From an uncultured Eubacterium sp. (GTDB taxonomy: Bacteria; Bacillota; Clostridia; Lachnospirales; Lachnospiraceae), in the NCBI GenBank assembly GCA_910584595.1, contig CAJUBQ010000011.1:1-64000 (forward strand): a DNA stretch of 64,000 bases, written 5' to 3'. Below are positions 47,997 through 56,461 of this stretch, piece by piece. Both the position numbers and the translations under genes were made by a program. The notes below the pieces were generated by a model. It saw only the letters and a program-made list of their open reading frames with translations, was not told the DNA's origin and searched no databases. Within the stretch, counting starts at the first letter, position 1. The number at the start of each line of letters is the position of its first letter.

Positions 47997-50267
47997 ATGG
48001 CGAGGGTGAATCACAAGTTAGTAAAACAGCGGCTCAATGAGCAGCGCAGTAAAATTTCAGACCGACAATTCTTCTCGTCCCGTCTTTTGGCGGGACATTT
48101 TGAAGATCTGGCGGCGGCACAGACAAGGCGGTATCGCTATAACCGCCGGGTTCGTGTCAATCTGTATTGGAAACCGAGAGAAAAGCATGTGGCGTCAACG
48201 GACAATATGTTTGTGCGCATCAATACTGGAAATTCTCTGGTTACAAAGGTAAAAGGGCGAGAAAACCGTTACCAGATTGTGTGCGGTTTGTTTGCACACG
48301 AACTGGGACATGTCCTTTATACAGACTTTCTGGCAGCACAGACACATACCAACTATTTAGGAAGCGGTCGTTGGTATCCCTATCCACCAGACCTGAAGAC
48401 AACGGCGGATGCACGGAACGAGAAAGCATTCTGGAATTATGTGAAAACTGATCCGAAAAATCTGGAGATGGTGCAGATGATTGCCCATCATATCTCCAAT
48501 GTAATTGAGGATGGGTATATCGAAAACAGGATGCTGAACAATTTTCCAGGCACATTGGGGTACGGTCTTGAAAAGCTGCGGGAGCAGCATTTTGAGCATA
48601 TCGAAACGGTGACGCAGATGATTGAGAGTGAAGATGAAGGAAAGCATATTTTTGAAAGCATTCTTCAGATCATGCTCTCGTATGCTAAGTTTGGTGAAAT
48701 CAAATACGGGGACGAACCGCTCAGCGATGAAAGAATTCAGGCGGTGTTTGGTTTGATTACCGATATTGACAGCGCTTTACTGAGCAGGTCCGGAAAAGAC
48801 CGGTTGAATGTTGTCAATATGGTGCTGGTAAGGTGCTGGGACTATATCGAATCTTTTTGTGAAGAATGCAAAAAGCGTCAGGAAGAGGCAGTAGCCTCCG
48901 GCGGCTCCGCCAGTCTTGCAGAAACCTTGTCGGAAGTGTTGGGTGCAATTGCCGGTGGTTCCGAAATGGGTGAAGGAAGTAGTACACCGGTGCCGGAAGC
49001 CTCTGGCGGGTCAGAAGAATCTGCGACGGCCGGCAAACGGGCACAGACCCATGCAGATGCCGACAGTGAAGATGACTCTGAGGAAACAGACAGCTCCCAG
49101 ACTGACTCTGAAACGGAAGAAAATCCATCTGAGTCTGGGGGAAGCGATAATTCTACAGACGAAGACGCTGCCCCGATAGATGGTGGCAGTTCCGGTTCAG
49201 GGAAACAAGAAACTTCAGATACTGAGCAGGGACGTATTCCTTATCACCAGTCAGAATCACTTTCAGAACCTGTTGGTGGTTCCGTGGAAAAAAACGAAGA
49301 TTATGAGCGGGAGCATTACGACAGTGCGGCTGCCGATATTGAACGTCTTCTGGATAAGATGGCAGAAAAGGCGGCCTGTGAGCAACTGGAGAATGAAAGG
49401 ATTCAGGAGCTTAACGATGTCGCTCAGAACATTTCCTATGGGAATATCCATGAAGGAGTACCTATCCGAATCAACCGGATTGCCTCTGTGGATGAGGAGC
49501 TTATGGAACAGTACGATGCTATTTCAGGACCTTTGCTGAATATTTCCCGCCAGCTGCAGAAGAGTTTGCTCAAGCAGCTCAAGGAAAATCGGAGAGGCGG
49601 TAAACAGACCGGGCTTATCATGGGCCGCCGTCTGGATGCTCACGCACTGTGCAGGAATGACGGCAAGGTGTTTTATAAGAACAATCTGCCCAATGAGATC
49701 CCGGAACTGGCAGTCGGCCTGCTTCTGGATGAGTCAGGGTCCATGTGTTCCTGTGACCGCTGTACTTATGCCAGAGCTTCAGCTATCATTCTGTATGATT
49801 TCTGCCAGAGCCTGGATATCCCGGTTATGGTCTATGGCCATTCCACTGATTATACCGATGTCGGAAATACAGTAGCATTGTATTCCTATGCGGAATTTGA
49901 TGGCTTTGATCATGATGATAAATACCGCATGATGGATATTGCGGCCAGAGGCAGTAACCGTGACGGGGCGGCACTCCGTTTTGTTGCGGAGCAGCTGTCT
50001 AAGCGGCCAGAAGCAGTAAAAATCCTCATACTGGTTTCTGACGGACAGCCTGCTGACAGTGGGTATGGAGGTTCCGCAGCTGAGGAGGACCTTCGCGGCA
50101 TCAAGCAGGAGTATCAGCGTAAAGGTATTTTGTTTGTCGCTGCGGCAATCGGAGATGACAAGCAAAACATTGAGAGAATCTACGGAGACTCATTCCTGGA
50201 TATCTCGGATTTAAACCAACTGCCCATAAAACTAACCGCTGTTGTGAAGCGGCATGTGAGGGTATAA
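47997..50267 (+). CDS. metallopeptidase-like plus VWA domain protein (CobT/NorD-like)
   Basis: A 756-aa protein. The N-terminal module has HELGH at 101-105 and NVIEDGYIENRM further on, the peptidase-like arrangement of CobT-type VWA proteins. A long Ser/Glu/Asp-rich disordered linker covers about 310-430. The C-terminal VWA domain has a MIDAS motif DESGSMCS at about 579 and SDGQPADSG near 680. It pairs with the AAA gene upstream as in MoxR-VWA systems such as RavA-ViaA and CobS-CobT. In a mobile element its client is unknown. Start behind AAAGGAGGTC. Confidence 0.85.
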   Translation: MARVNHKLVKQRLNEQRSKISDRQFFSSRLLAGHFEDLAAAQTRRYRYNRRVRVNLYWKPREKHVASTDNMFVRINTGNSLVTKVKGRENRYQIVCGLFAHELGHVLYTDFLAAQTHTNYLGSGRWYPYPPDLKTTADARNEKAFWNYVKTDPKNLEMVQMIAHHISNVIEDGYIENRMLNNFPGTLGYGLEKLREQHFEHIETVTQMIESEDEGKHIFESILQIMLSYAKFGEIKYGDEPLSDERIQAVFGLITDIDSALLSRSGKDRLNVVNMVLVRCWDYIESFCEECKKRQEEAVASGGSASLAETLSEVLGAIAGGSEMGEGSSTPVPEASGGSEESATAGKRAQTHADADSEDDSEETDSSQTDSETEENPSESGGSDNSTDEDAAPIDGGSSGSGKQETSDTEQGRIPYHQSESLSEPVGGSVEKNEDYEREHYDSAAADIERLLDKMAEKAACEQLENERIQELNDVAQNISYGNIHEGVPIRINRIASVDEELMEQYDAISGPLLNISRQLQKSLLKQLKENRRGGKQTGLIMGRRLDAHALCRNDGKVFYKNNLPNEIPELAVGLLLDESGSMCSCDRCTYARASAIILYDFCQSLDIPVMVYGHSTDYTDVGNTVALYSYAEFDGFDHDDKYRMMDIAARGSNRDGAALRFVAEQLSKRPEAVKILILVSDGQPADSGYGGSAAEEDLRGIKQEYQRKGILFVAAAIGDDKQNIERIYGDSFLDISDLNQLPIKLTAVVKRHVRV

Positions 50268-50292
50268 CAATATCAAATCATAAAAAAGACGA

Positions 50293-50320
50293 CGGGCAGC
50301 TGGATTTCTACAGCTGCCCG
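50293..50320 (+). repeat. hairpin between VWA gene and next gene
   Basis: CGGGCAGCTG and CAGCTGCCCG, perfect 10-bp stem, 8-base loop, no T run. It could slow transcription or protect mRNA ends. Confidence 0.55.
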
Positions 50321-50346
50321 CCTGTTATTCAGAAAGGAAGGTAATT

Positions 50347-51471
50347 ATGCACTTTTTAACATTAGCAGCTTTAGAAATCTCTCAGATACAGGAAGACAAG
50401 GAATTGGACAACCAGATTGCAGAGGCGCTGAAGGAATTGGAGCTTCAGAAGCAAATTGAAACAAAGAATTTTATGCTGGATTTTGCGATTGGGAGATGTC
50501 AAAATCTTCAGTCATCGTTCTCCCGTGCAGTGAATGACGGCGTTTCTGAGCTGATGTATCCTTATTGTGAGTCGCTGGAGGATCCGGAATATCTGGAATT
50601 TGAAGATCGGACAGAAAAACTGCGCGAGGAATATGAGGATGCGGTTGATTGCATAAAGCTGCCTCAAGGAACAGTTGTGGAGCAGTATGGCGATCCACTC
50701 TGGGGCAGATTTGTTGTCCGTGACGGAAAAGTGTTCCAAAGGGATGCAGGATCGCTTCATCATGAAAAGCGTACAAAGAAAGCAAAACGAATGGTGGCTC
50801 TGCCTAATTATCCCCGCAAAAAGCTCTATAAGAGTTTTGAGAAATATGCAGAAGAAAGGTGTGGCTTTTCTTTTGATGAAAAGCATCAAGGCTATGGATA
50901 TTATTATAATCCAAACGCCATATGGGATTGGTATTCCATTGGCGGGCGATGGCCGGAGATGTTCCTGGTAAAGGACGACTGCACTGAGTATTCTATCGGT
51001 GAGCGAAGCTGGTGCAACTCGGACCGGAAATCAGAGGCGCCGGAAGGATACCGGTGGGTATGCGCTGCCAGGAAAAAGGACATTGCGTGGGATGCCATGC
51101 GGGACTGGCGAAACCAGAAAGCCGCAGAGCGGTTCCATAAGCTTGAACAGATGTTCCTGGCAGGAAAGACGGATCCGGATTTCCATGGAGAGATTGTCCC
51201 GGACGGAGTTATGCACTGGGGCGAACTGGTTTACCGCAAGGGCTCTACCTTGGAGGAATACCTGGAGGAATATGGGATTCCGGGCAGCTGGAAGTATCCG
51301 GTAGGCTCGCATGACATCGTGGATGAGGACCAGTGGCTGAGCAAAGATGACAGTGTGCTGGATGCAGAATCTGAAAAATATGTTCCAGTAGACTGGCGCA
51401 GCTGCATAGATGGCTACATTGATGATGTGGATGAGGATACGGTACTGGTTGCCGTAGATTATCATATGTGA
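50347..51471 (+). CDS. hypothetical protein
   Basis: A 374-aa acidic protein with a helical N-terminus (IQEDKELDNQIAEALKELELQKQIE). A central block includes YYYNPNAIWDWYSIGGRWPEMFLVK, a motif I associate with hypothetical phage and plasmid proteins. A DGVMHWGELVYRKGSTLEEYLEEYGIPG segment follows. GAAAGGAAGG precedes the ATG. The family is not assigned. Confidence 0.65.
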   Translation: MHFLTLAALEISQIQEDKELDNQIAEALKELELQKQIETKNFMLDFAIGRCQNLQSSFSRAVNDGVSELMYPYCESLEDPEYLEFEDRTEKLREEYEDAVDCIKLPQGTVVEQYGDPLWGRFVVRDGKVFQRDAGSLHHEKRTKKAKRMVALPNYPRKKLYKSFEKYAEERCGFSFDEKHQGYGYYYNPNAIWDWYSIGGRWPEMFLVKDDCTEYSIGERSWCNSDRKSEAPEGYRWVCAARKKDIAWDAMRDWRNQKAAERFHKLEQMFLAGKTDPDFHGEIVPDGVMHWGELVYRKGSTLEEYLEEYGIPGSWKYPVGSHDIVDEDQWLSKDDSVLDAESEKYVPVDWRSCIDGYIDDVDEDTVLVAVDYHM

Positions 51472-51482
51472 GGAGGATTCAG

Positions 51483-51740
51483 ATGAATACATATGTTATT
51501 TGTATGGACTCTGTATGGGTTCGTGACTCAGAAATGTTTGATATTGTCGGTCTGACAGATGAAGAATTGACGGATATTGATATGTGCGGCACAGATAACG
51601 AAGGCAGATGGCACGATATGGAGCCGACCCCATTTATCGCAGTCATAAAGGCGGAAAGCGAGGAGGAAGCCTGCAAAAAGGCGGCCACCCAAATGCGCTA
51701 TGATCCACGCTGTCTGTTTGCAATAAAAGTTTCAGAATAA
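51483..51740 (+). CDS. small hypothetical protein
   Basis: An 85-aa protein MNTYVICMDSVWVRDSEMFD... behind GAGGAGGATTC. It is predicted as an alpha/beta unit with many acidic residues. It follows the previous gene by 11 bases and precedes another by 15, so it is an internal operon gene. The family is not recognised. Confidence 0.62.
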   Translation: MNTYVICMDSVWVRDSEMFDIVGLTDEELTDIDMCGTDNEGRWHDMEPTPFIAVIKAESEEEACKKAATQMRYDPRCLFAIKVSE

Positions 51741-51755
51741 AGGAGGTATCAAAAA

Positions 51756-52619
51756 ATGATTATCAATCGAATCGGTGCTGAGTTTGAATACGACGGCACA
51801 ACTTATGTAATCGGCGCTCCCATCGTGGGAACGCCGGAAAGCGAGTATGAGGGTCTGTATGGGACGATTACGGAAATCCGTGATGGAGAGGATAAGGAAA
51901 CGGAAAATGAAACGCCGGATATATATTGCTCTTTTGAAGTTCCTGCACTGCCCTGTGAAGTAAAAAAGCTGGAAGAGGTTTTCTCTGAACTGTATGACCA
52001 GAAAAAGACCATTGACGACATCATCCTGGATCTTGTCATCATGGCTCCGTCTATGGTGGAGCCGCTTGATGACCTGAAAGAGTGTCGCCAGCATCCAAGG
52101 ATTTATATTCTTTTGGAAGATTGGGCGGTTGACGGCGAACAGGGAAATTCTTCCGAGGTCTATACGGACTTCAATGATGCGAAACGCATACTGGTCCAGA
52201 AACTGAAAGAGGAGCAGGAAAGCGGCTGTATTCCGCAATGGGTGGATGATGAGAAGTTCAAGGAGCATTCCACGGACTCCCTCTATGAATGTTACATTGA
52301 CGGCGAATACTGCGAGAGCCATTACCATATCGCAATCGTCTCTCAGCAGTTCTGCGTTTCCAATCGGTTTGTCAGGGAGATGGGATGGCTTTACCAGGCG
52401 TCCTGCCAGCTTGAAGATTTTGTATCACAGGTGTCAGACTGGGATGAATTGGATCAGCTGACCGATGAGCAATATAACCGCATGGTCCAGGATCCCCGTT
52501 TCCCGGAAAGGCTCCAGAACAAGCTGGGCAAAAACGATTCTTACTGGGAATCTTACTGGGAGAGCGTTTCAGAGGTTGCACATGAGTTTGTGAGTGAGTA
52601 TCTGAAAAAGGAGACATAA
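51756..52619 (+). CDS. hypothetical protein
   Basis: A 287-aa very acidic protein (MIINRIGAEFEYDGTTYVIGAPIVG...). The first 60 residues look like a small beta barrel; the rest is helical with HPRIYILLEDWAVDGEQGNSSEVYTDFNDAKRI in the middle. Highly acidic, non-catalytic element proteins sometimes mimic DNA as anti-restriction factors; that is a speculation. AAAGGAGGT precedes the ATG. Confidence 0.62.
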   Translation: MIINRIGAEFEYDGTTYVIGAPIVGTPESEYEGLYGTITEIRDGEDKETENETPDIYCSFEVPALPCEVKKLEEVFSELYDQKKTIDDIILDLVIMAPSMVEPLDDLKECRQHPRIYILLEDWAVDGEQGNSSEVYTDFNDAKRILVQKLKEEQESGCIPQWVDDEKFKEHSTDSLYECYIDGEYCESHYHIAIVSQQFCVSNRFVREMGWLYQASCQLEDFVSQVSDWDELDQLTDEQYNRMVQDPRFPERLQNKLGKNDSYWESYWESVSEVAHEFVSEYLKKET

Positions 52620-52624
52620 AGACT

Positions 52625-52966
52625 ATGAATACAAGGATTAACTATCTCTACCGGGATGCAGACAACTACAAGATGCCAAATTCCTGTGTGGTTATTGGCG
52701 AGATAAGCGAAGTGCAAATCGCAGAAGTCATATCCTGTCTGGACTGTGGGGAATATTTCATTCCCCGGCAGGTGGGGCTTCCTGAAAAACGCTTTGACAG
52801 GTTTGACGAGGAGGTGGACCATTGCTGGTTTGAATTAAGTGCAGATGGGTTTGAGGCTACCGAAAATGTTTCCAATGTTGACATGACTGTGGTGCAGCTC
52901 TTGGAGTTGTTCCGCAGTGCGAAAAACAACTGGCATGATGACGTGCCATTAGGAGGTGCAGTATGA
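52625..52966 (+). CDS. hypothetical protein
   Basis: A 113-aa acidic protein starting MNTRINYLYRDADNYKMPNSCVVIGEIS. The opening (NYLYRDADNYK....VV.GE) recurs in unannotated proteins of bacterial accessory DNA, and I cannot name the family. A C-terminal VDMTVVQLLELFRSAKNNWHDD helix ends with the ATGA overlap to the next gene. Confidence 0.62.
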   Translation: MNTRINYLYRDADNYKMPNSCVVIGEISEVQIAEVISCLDCGEYFIPRQVGLPEKRFDRFDEEVDHCWFELSADGFEATENVSNVDMTVVQLLELFRSAKNNWHDDVPLGGAV

Positions 52967-53400
52967 GTTACTCAGAATGGCATACTTACGGCTATGGGAT
53001 CTGCGTTTCCGATATTACGGATGAGTCTGTGGAACGCCTGCAGAAGCTGATTTCCCTGGCACCGGAGTACCAAAAGAAAATACAGGCATGGCTGGATGAG
53101 TGTGAGATATCGGAGCCGGCCTACGAGGATTATCTGGAGTTCGACCAGGACTATATGCTTGGCCTGGCAACCATCTTAAAAGAAGTGATCCTTGAGGCAG
53201 AGGACATTGATCTTGTGGCGTGCGACAGCCATGACGGCACGGATTATCTGCTCTATGTGCCGGATTATCCCTGGAACATGGGAAAACACAGACAGCTCAT
53301 GACGGAGGAGGCCGTCGCAGGGCTTTTCCGAAAATATGTTTCCATTTTGACAGATGAGGCGATAGAAATAGATTACCAGTCTGTTGAGAATGGAGGTTAG
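52963..53400 (+). CDS. hypothetical protein
   Basis: A 145-aa acidic protein (MSYSEWHTYGYGICVSDITDESVERLQKLISL...). Segments DLVACDSHDGTDYLLYVPDYPWNM and a DTDE-rich end suggest a beta domain within an all-acidic protein. It is linked by ATGA to its upstream neighbour and is followed 11 bases later by a methyltransferase gene. The family is not recognised. Confidence 0.62.
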   Translation: MSYSEWHTYGYGICVSDITDESVERLQKLISLAPEYQKKIQAWLDECEISEPAYEDYLEFDQDYMLGLATILKEVILEAEDIDLVACDSHDGTDYLLYVPDYPWNMGKHRQLMTEEAVAGLFRKYVSILTDEAIEIDYQSVENGG

Positions 53401-53411
53401 GAGGTGGCGTT

Positions 53412-54344
53412 ATGCCTTATAAAAGCGATACAAGGCCGCTGACCAGCATCGTCTCCTATCCGGAGCGTGGCGAAGGCGGCAACAACCGTTACCGGGGGAA
53501 CTGTTCCCCCAGACTGATCGAGGACCTTCTGGAGTTCTTCCAGCCGGCAGAAATCTGCGATTATATGTGCGGAAGCGGGACGACCAAAGCGGCGGCGGAC
53601 AAGCTGGGTATTGGCAGTCATCTCTATGACCTGCACAGCGGTTTTGACATCATGAACTGCGAGATCCCGGAGCGCCCGGAGTTTATATTCTGGCACCCTC
53701 CATACTGGGATATCGTGACCTATTCGGATGTCATGTACAAAGCGGCGGATGTCCAGAAGAGCTACGGCTATGACCCGAGGCAGTATGACCTGTCACGCAT
53801 ACCGGACTGGGCAGGCTTTGTGGAAAAAATGAATTACGCCATGATGAAGCAGTTTTCTGCCCTTGAAAAAGGCGGCAGGATGGCGGTGCTGATGGGCGAT
53901 ATCAAGAAGAAAGGCGTGCTGTACAGTATGCTTTCCGAGATCGTCAAACCGGGGTCTTTGGAGAATATCATTATCAAGGCCCAGCATAACTGCTTTTCAG
54001 ACCAGATCCAGTATAGCGGGAAATTCATACCGATCTTACATGAGTATGTGATGATTGTCCGAAAGGATTCACCGCTTTTGGTTCCGATTATCATGGCAAA
54101 GAAAACGGAGGTCGATATCCGGGATATGCCGGGAGCGACATGGCGTGATGTGGTTGCTGCCGTTTTGGAACAGTGCAGCGAGCCGGTGACGCTCACGTTT
54201 CTCTATGAGAAAATAGAGCCGCACAAAAAAGCACAGGCAAATAAGTGGTGGAAAGAAAAAATCCGCCAAACGCTTCAGATCAATCCTACATACTTCTTTC
54301 ATGATGGCAGGGGAATGTGGTCGTTGAACAGAAGCGCAGCATAG
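53412..54344 (+). CDS. DNA methyltransferase (amino-MTase type)
   Basis: A 310-aa protein with a SAM-binding ICDYMCGSGTTKAAADKLG (about 48-66) followed by FIFWHPPYWD (92-100), a (D/N/S)PPY-like catalytic motif in which the first residue is His. GGRMAVLMGDIKKKG and the IQYSGKFIPILHEYVMIVRK segment also fit the N4-cytosine/N6-adenine fold. The C-terminal 65 residues look like a winged helix. No restriction endonuclease is adjacent, so an orphan protective or regulatory methylase is more likely. The His in the PPY motif needs testing. Confidence 0.78.
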   Translation: MPYKSDTRPLTSIVSYPERGEGGNNRYRGNCSPRLIEDLLEFFQPAEICDYMCGSGTTKAAADKLGIGSHLYDLHSGFDIMNCEIPERPEFIFWHPPYWDIVTYSDVMYKAADVQKSYGYDPRQYDLSRIPDWAGFVEKMNYAMMKQFSALEKGGRMAVLMGDIKKKGVLYSMLSEIVKPGSLENIIIKAQHNCFSDQIQYSGKFIPILHEYVMIVRKDSPLLVPIIMAKKTEVDIRDMPGATWRDVVAAVLEQCSEPVTLTFLYEKIEPHKKAQANKWWKEKIRQTLQINPTYFFHDGRGMWSLNRSAA

Positions 54345-54354
54345 TATCTGCGTC

Positions 54355-54383
54355 TGGGGGATGTCTTTTATAGGCATCCCTCA
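54355..54383 (+). terminator. hairpin after the methyltransferase
   Basis: GGGATG and CATCCC arms with flanking CTG/CAG. There is only a weak T stretch; it probably ends operon B. Confidence 0.55.
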
Positions 54384-54459
54384 GTTGCTTTAACTATATG
54401 TAGAAGAAGGATGGCCTTTTTGCTATAATACAAATATACTTATGAACAGGAGGCGAAAT

Positions 54460-54786
54460 ATGTCTGTTTATTATAATCCGGACACGTACAGAAAAATTAT
54501 CAGAAATGGTGAAGAATGTTGGGTATATGATTGGGGCAAAAATGCTGATATAAATTCGTTCAATTATATGCTGGATCGCTGGGAGGGCACTCAGCAACAA
54601 TTTTTTATCAATGGTGAGACCAAGCAATATTTTCTTATTAATAAACAAGAGCGTACTGTCATGGAAATATCAAATCCAGAAGTAATAAGGTTCCTGTATG
54701 AGAATCTTTATATGGCGAATATTAACGAGACTTTTATCGAACTGTTTACCTCAATCGGAGGGTTTAAAACAGTAAAGTACGAGTAG
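54460..54786 (+). CDS. hypothetical protein
   Basis: A 108-aa protein (MSVYYNPDTYRKIIRNGEECWVYDWGKNADI...) behind ACAGGAGG. It has an aromatic-rich first half and a helical end (PEVIRFLYENLYMANINETFIELF). It lies between terminators with its own AT-rich upstream region, so it is probably transcribed alone. The family is not recognised. Confidence 0.6.
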   Translation: MSVYYNPDTYRKIIRNGEECWVYDWGKNADINSFNYMLDRWEGTQQQFFINGETKQYFLINKQERTVMEISNPEVIRFLYENLYMANINETFIELFTSIGGFKTVKYE

Positions 54787-54803
54787 ATTCTGATTTTTTT
54801 CTT

Positions 54804-54835
54804 GGGGATGTCATTTCGGCGGCATCCCTTTTTGT
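54804..54835 (+). terminator. Rho-independent terminator
   Basis: GGGGATGTC pairs with GGCATCCC and ends in TTTTTG, before the AbiE operon. Confidence 0.7.
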
Positions 54836-54871
54836 ATAACTGTTTTCAATTTGGATATACTAATCTCCGAG

Positions 54872-54932
54872 GGTTCTATTTACATTCGCACTTCAATAGT
54901 GTATAATGTGGAGTGCGGATGTAAATGGAACC
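54872..54932 (+). promoter_or_regulatory. large dyad over the AbiE promoter
   Basis: Arms at 54872-54892 and 54912-54932, 21 bp each, begin GGTTC and end GAACC with only two mismatches (both G-U compatible). TATAAT of the promoter lies in the 19-base centre. AbiEi antitoxins are known to bind inverted repeats at their promoters, so this is the probable autoregulatory operator. Confidence 0.8.
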
Positions 54933-55545
54933 AAGGAGGTGCATTGATACGGACACGATTTGGACTAAAATTCAAACAATTGCAGAAAAAAGCAATGGGT
55001 TTGTTAAGACTTCTGATATTGAGGCGGCTGGAATCAGCAGACCGATGTTGAAAAAGTATGTTGATATGGGAAAATTAGATCCGGTGCGAAAAGGGTTATA
55101 TACTTTGACCGATGAATTTACTGATGAGTTTGCGCTTCTTCAGGCACAAAGCGCAAAGATAATATATTCCTATGGCACCGCACTGTTCTTTTGGGGGATG
55201 TCGGACAGGGCGCCGAACATCTTGGATATAACGCTGCCTCGCGGAACGAACATCAGCAGGTTAAGGCGTGATAATCCAAATTTACGTTGTCATTATGTAC
55301 AGACGGAAGTTTACGATCTTGGAATAACAGAAACAAAATCCCCTCAAGGCGGGATGGTAAAGCTGTATGACAGGGAGCGCTGTATTTGTGATGTGATCCG
55401 GGATAAGGATCAAATTGAGCTCCAGCTTTTTACGCAGGCAATTAAGGACTATTTTAAGACAAATCCAAATAACCGAAAATTGCTGAAATATGGCAAGGTA
55501 TTTGGAATTGAAGATAAGATAAGAACATATATGGAGGTTTTATAA
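54925..55545 (+). CDS. abiEi: AbiEi antitoxin / autoregulator
   Basis: A 206-aa AbiEi-type protein: an N-terminal winged helix (EKSNGFVKTSDIEAAGISRPMLKKYVDMGKLDPVRKGLYTLTD) and a C-terminal antitoxin domain (AKIIYSYGTALFFWGMSDRAPNILDITLPRG). With the gene after it, it forms a type IV toxin-antitoxin system. The ATG at 54925 lies inside the operator arm and has no ribosome binding site, while AAGGAGGTG directly precedes an in-frame ATT at 54943 followed by GATACG. The natural start may be that ATT, or a mutated ATG. Stop and toxin start overlap. Confidence 0.85.
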   Translation: MEPRRCIDTDTIWTKIQTIAEKSNGFVKTSDIEAAGISRPMLKKYVDMGKLDPVRKGLYTLTDEFTDEFALLQAQSAKIIYSYGTALFFWGMSDRAPNILDITLPRGTNISRLRRDNPNLRCHYVQTEVYDLGITETKSPQGGMVKLYDRERCICDVIRDKDQIELQLFTQAIKDYFKTNPNNRKLLKYGKVFGIEDKIRTYMEVL

Positions 55546-56384
55546 TGAAGACACCGGAACAACTAAAAGGAGCCATTCGCAGCATGGCAGCGAAGAAAAA
55601 TCTTCGTGCACAGGAAGTGCTGCAGATGTTTTTATTTGAAAGAATCATTGATCGTTTGGCAGCTTCATCCTTTCGGGACAATTTTATTTTGAAGGGCGGA
55701 CTCTTGATATCATCAATGATCGGTATTGGTGAACGCACTACTATGGATATGGACACAACGGCGCGTGGTATTCAGATGGAAGAGGACGAGATCGTTTCTG
55801 CAGTCAAAGAGATTATCGCAATGGATGTGGGAGACGGAATTTCTTTTGAATTTCAGAAAATTGAACCAATCCGCGAGGATGATGCGTACAATAATTTCCG
55901 GGTTCATCTGCGTGCAAAATACGGGAAGATTGACAGCCCAATGAAGATAGACATTACTACCGGAGATATTATTACGCCTGCAGCCATTCGTTATGATTTC
56001 CCGTTTGTGTTTGAGGAGAAAACGGTTTCGGTCATGGCATATACGCTTGAGACAGTGCTTGCGGAAAAATATGAAACGATTATCCGCAGAAACATTGGAA
56101 CTACAAGGGCAAGGGATTATTATGATTTACATACTCTTTACCGCAGCCGTAAAGATGTGGTTCAGATGGAGGTTCTGAGAGCAGCAGTTATTCATACTGC
56201 GGAGAAAAGAGATTCGGTTGATGATATCATGGACTGGAGAGATATTTTGAAGGATATCCGTGAAGAGCCGCAGTTATATCTTCTGTGGGATAATTATGCT
56301 GCGGACAACAAATACATTGGAGATTTGAAATTCAATGAAGTTCTTGATACAGTGGACGAAATTGCAAAGATTCTTGATTTGTGA
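55545..56384 (+). CDS. abiEii: AbiEii nucleotidyltransferase toxin
   Basis: A 279-aa AbiEii/AbiGii family toxin. The nucleotidyltransferase motifs are FILKGGLLISS (48-58) and TTMDMD (66-71, D-x-D), with a later KIDITTGD and LAEKYETIIRRNIGTTRARDYYDL. Such toxins transfer nucleotides, in related cases to tRNA acceptor ends, and arrest growth; their expression causes abortive phage infection. The antitoxin does not contact the toxin in type IV systems. It is probably an active stability or defence unit of the element. Confidence 0.88.
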   Translation: MKTPEQLKGAIRSMAAKKNLRAQEVLQMFLFERIIDRLAASSFRDNFILKGGLLISSMIGIGERTTMDMDTTARGIQMEEDEIVSAVKEIIAMDVGDGISFEFQKIEPIREDDAYNNFRVHLRAKYGKIDSPMKIDITTGDIITPAAIRYDFPFVFEEKTVSVMAYTLETVLAEKYETIIRRNIGTTRARDYYDLHTLYRSRKDVVQMEVLRAAVIHTAEKRDSVDDIMDWRDILKDIREEPQLYLLWDNYAADNKYIGDLKFNEVLDTVDEIAKILDL

Positions 56385-56461
56385 TATCAAGTAAGAAAAG
56401 ATTAAATTTTTTTTGAAACACTTATAATAGAAATCGGAATTTGAAAGTGAGGTGTAATTAA

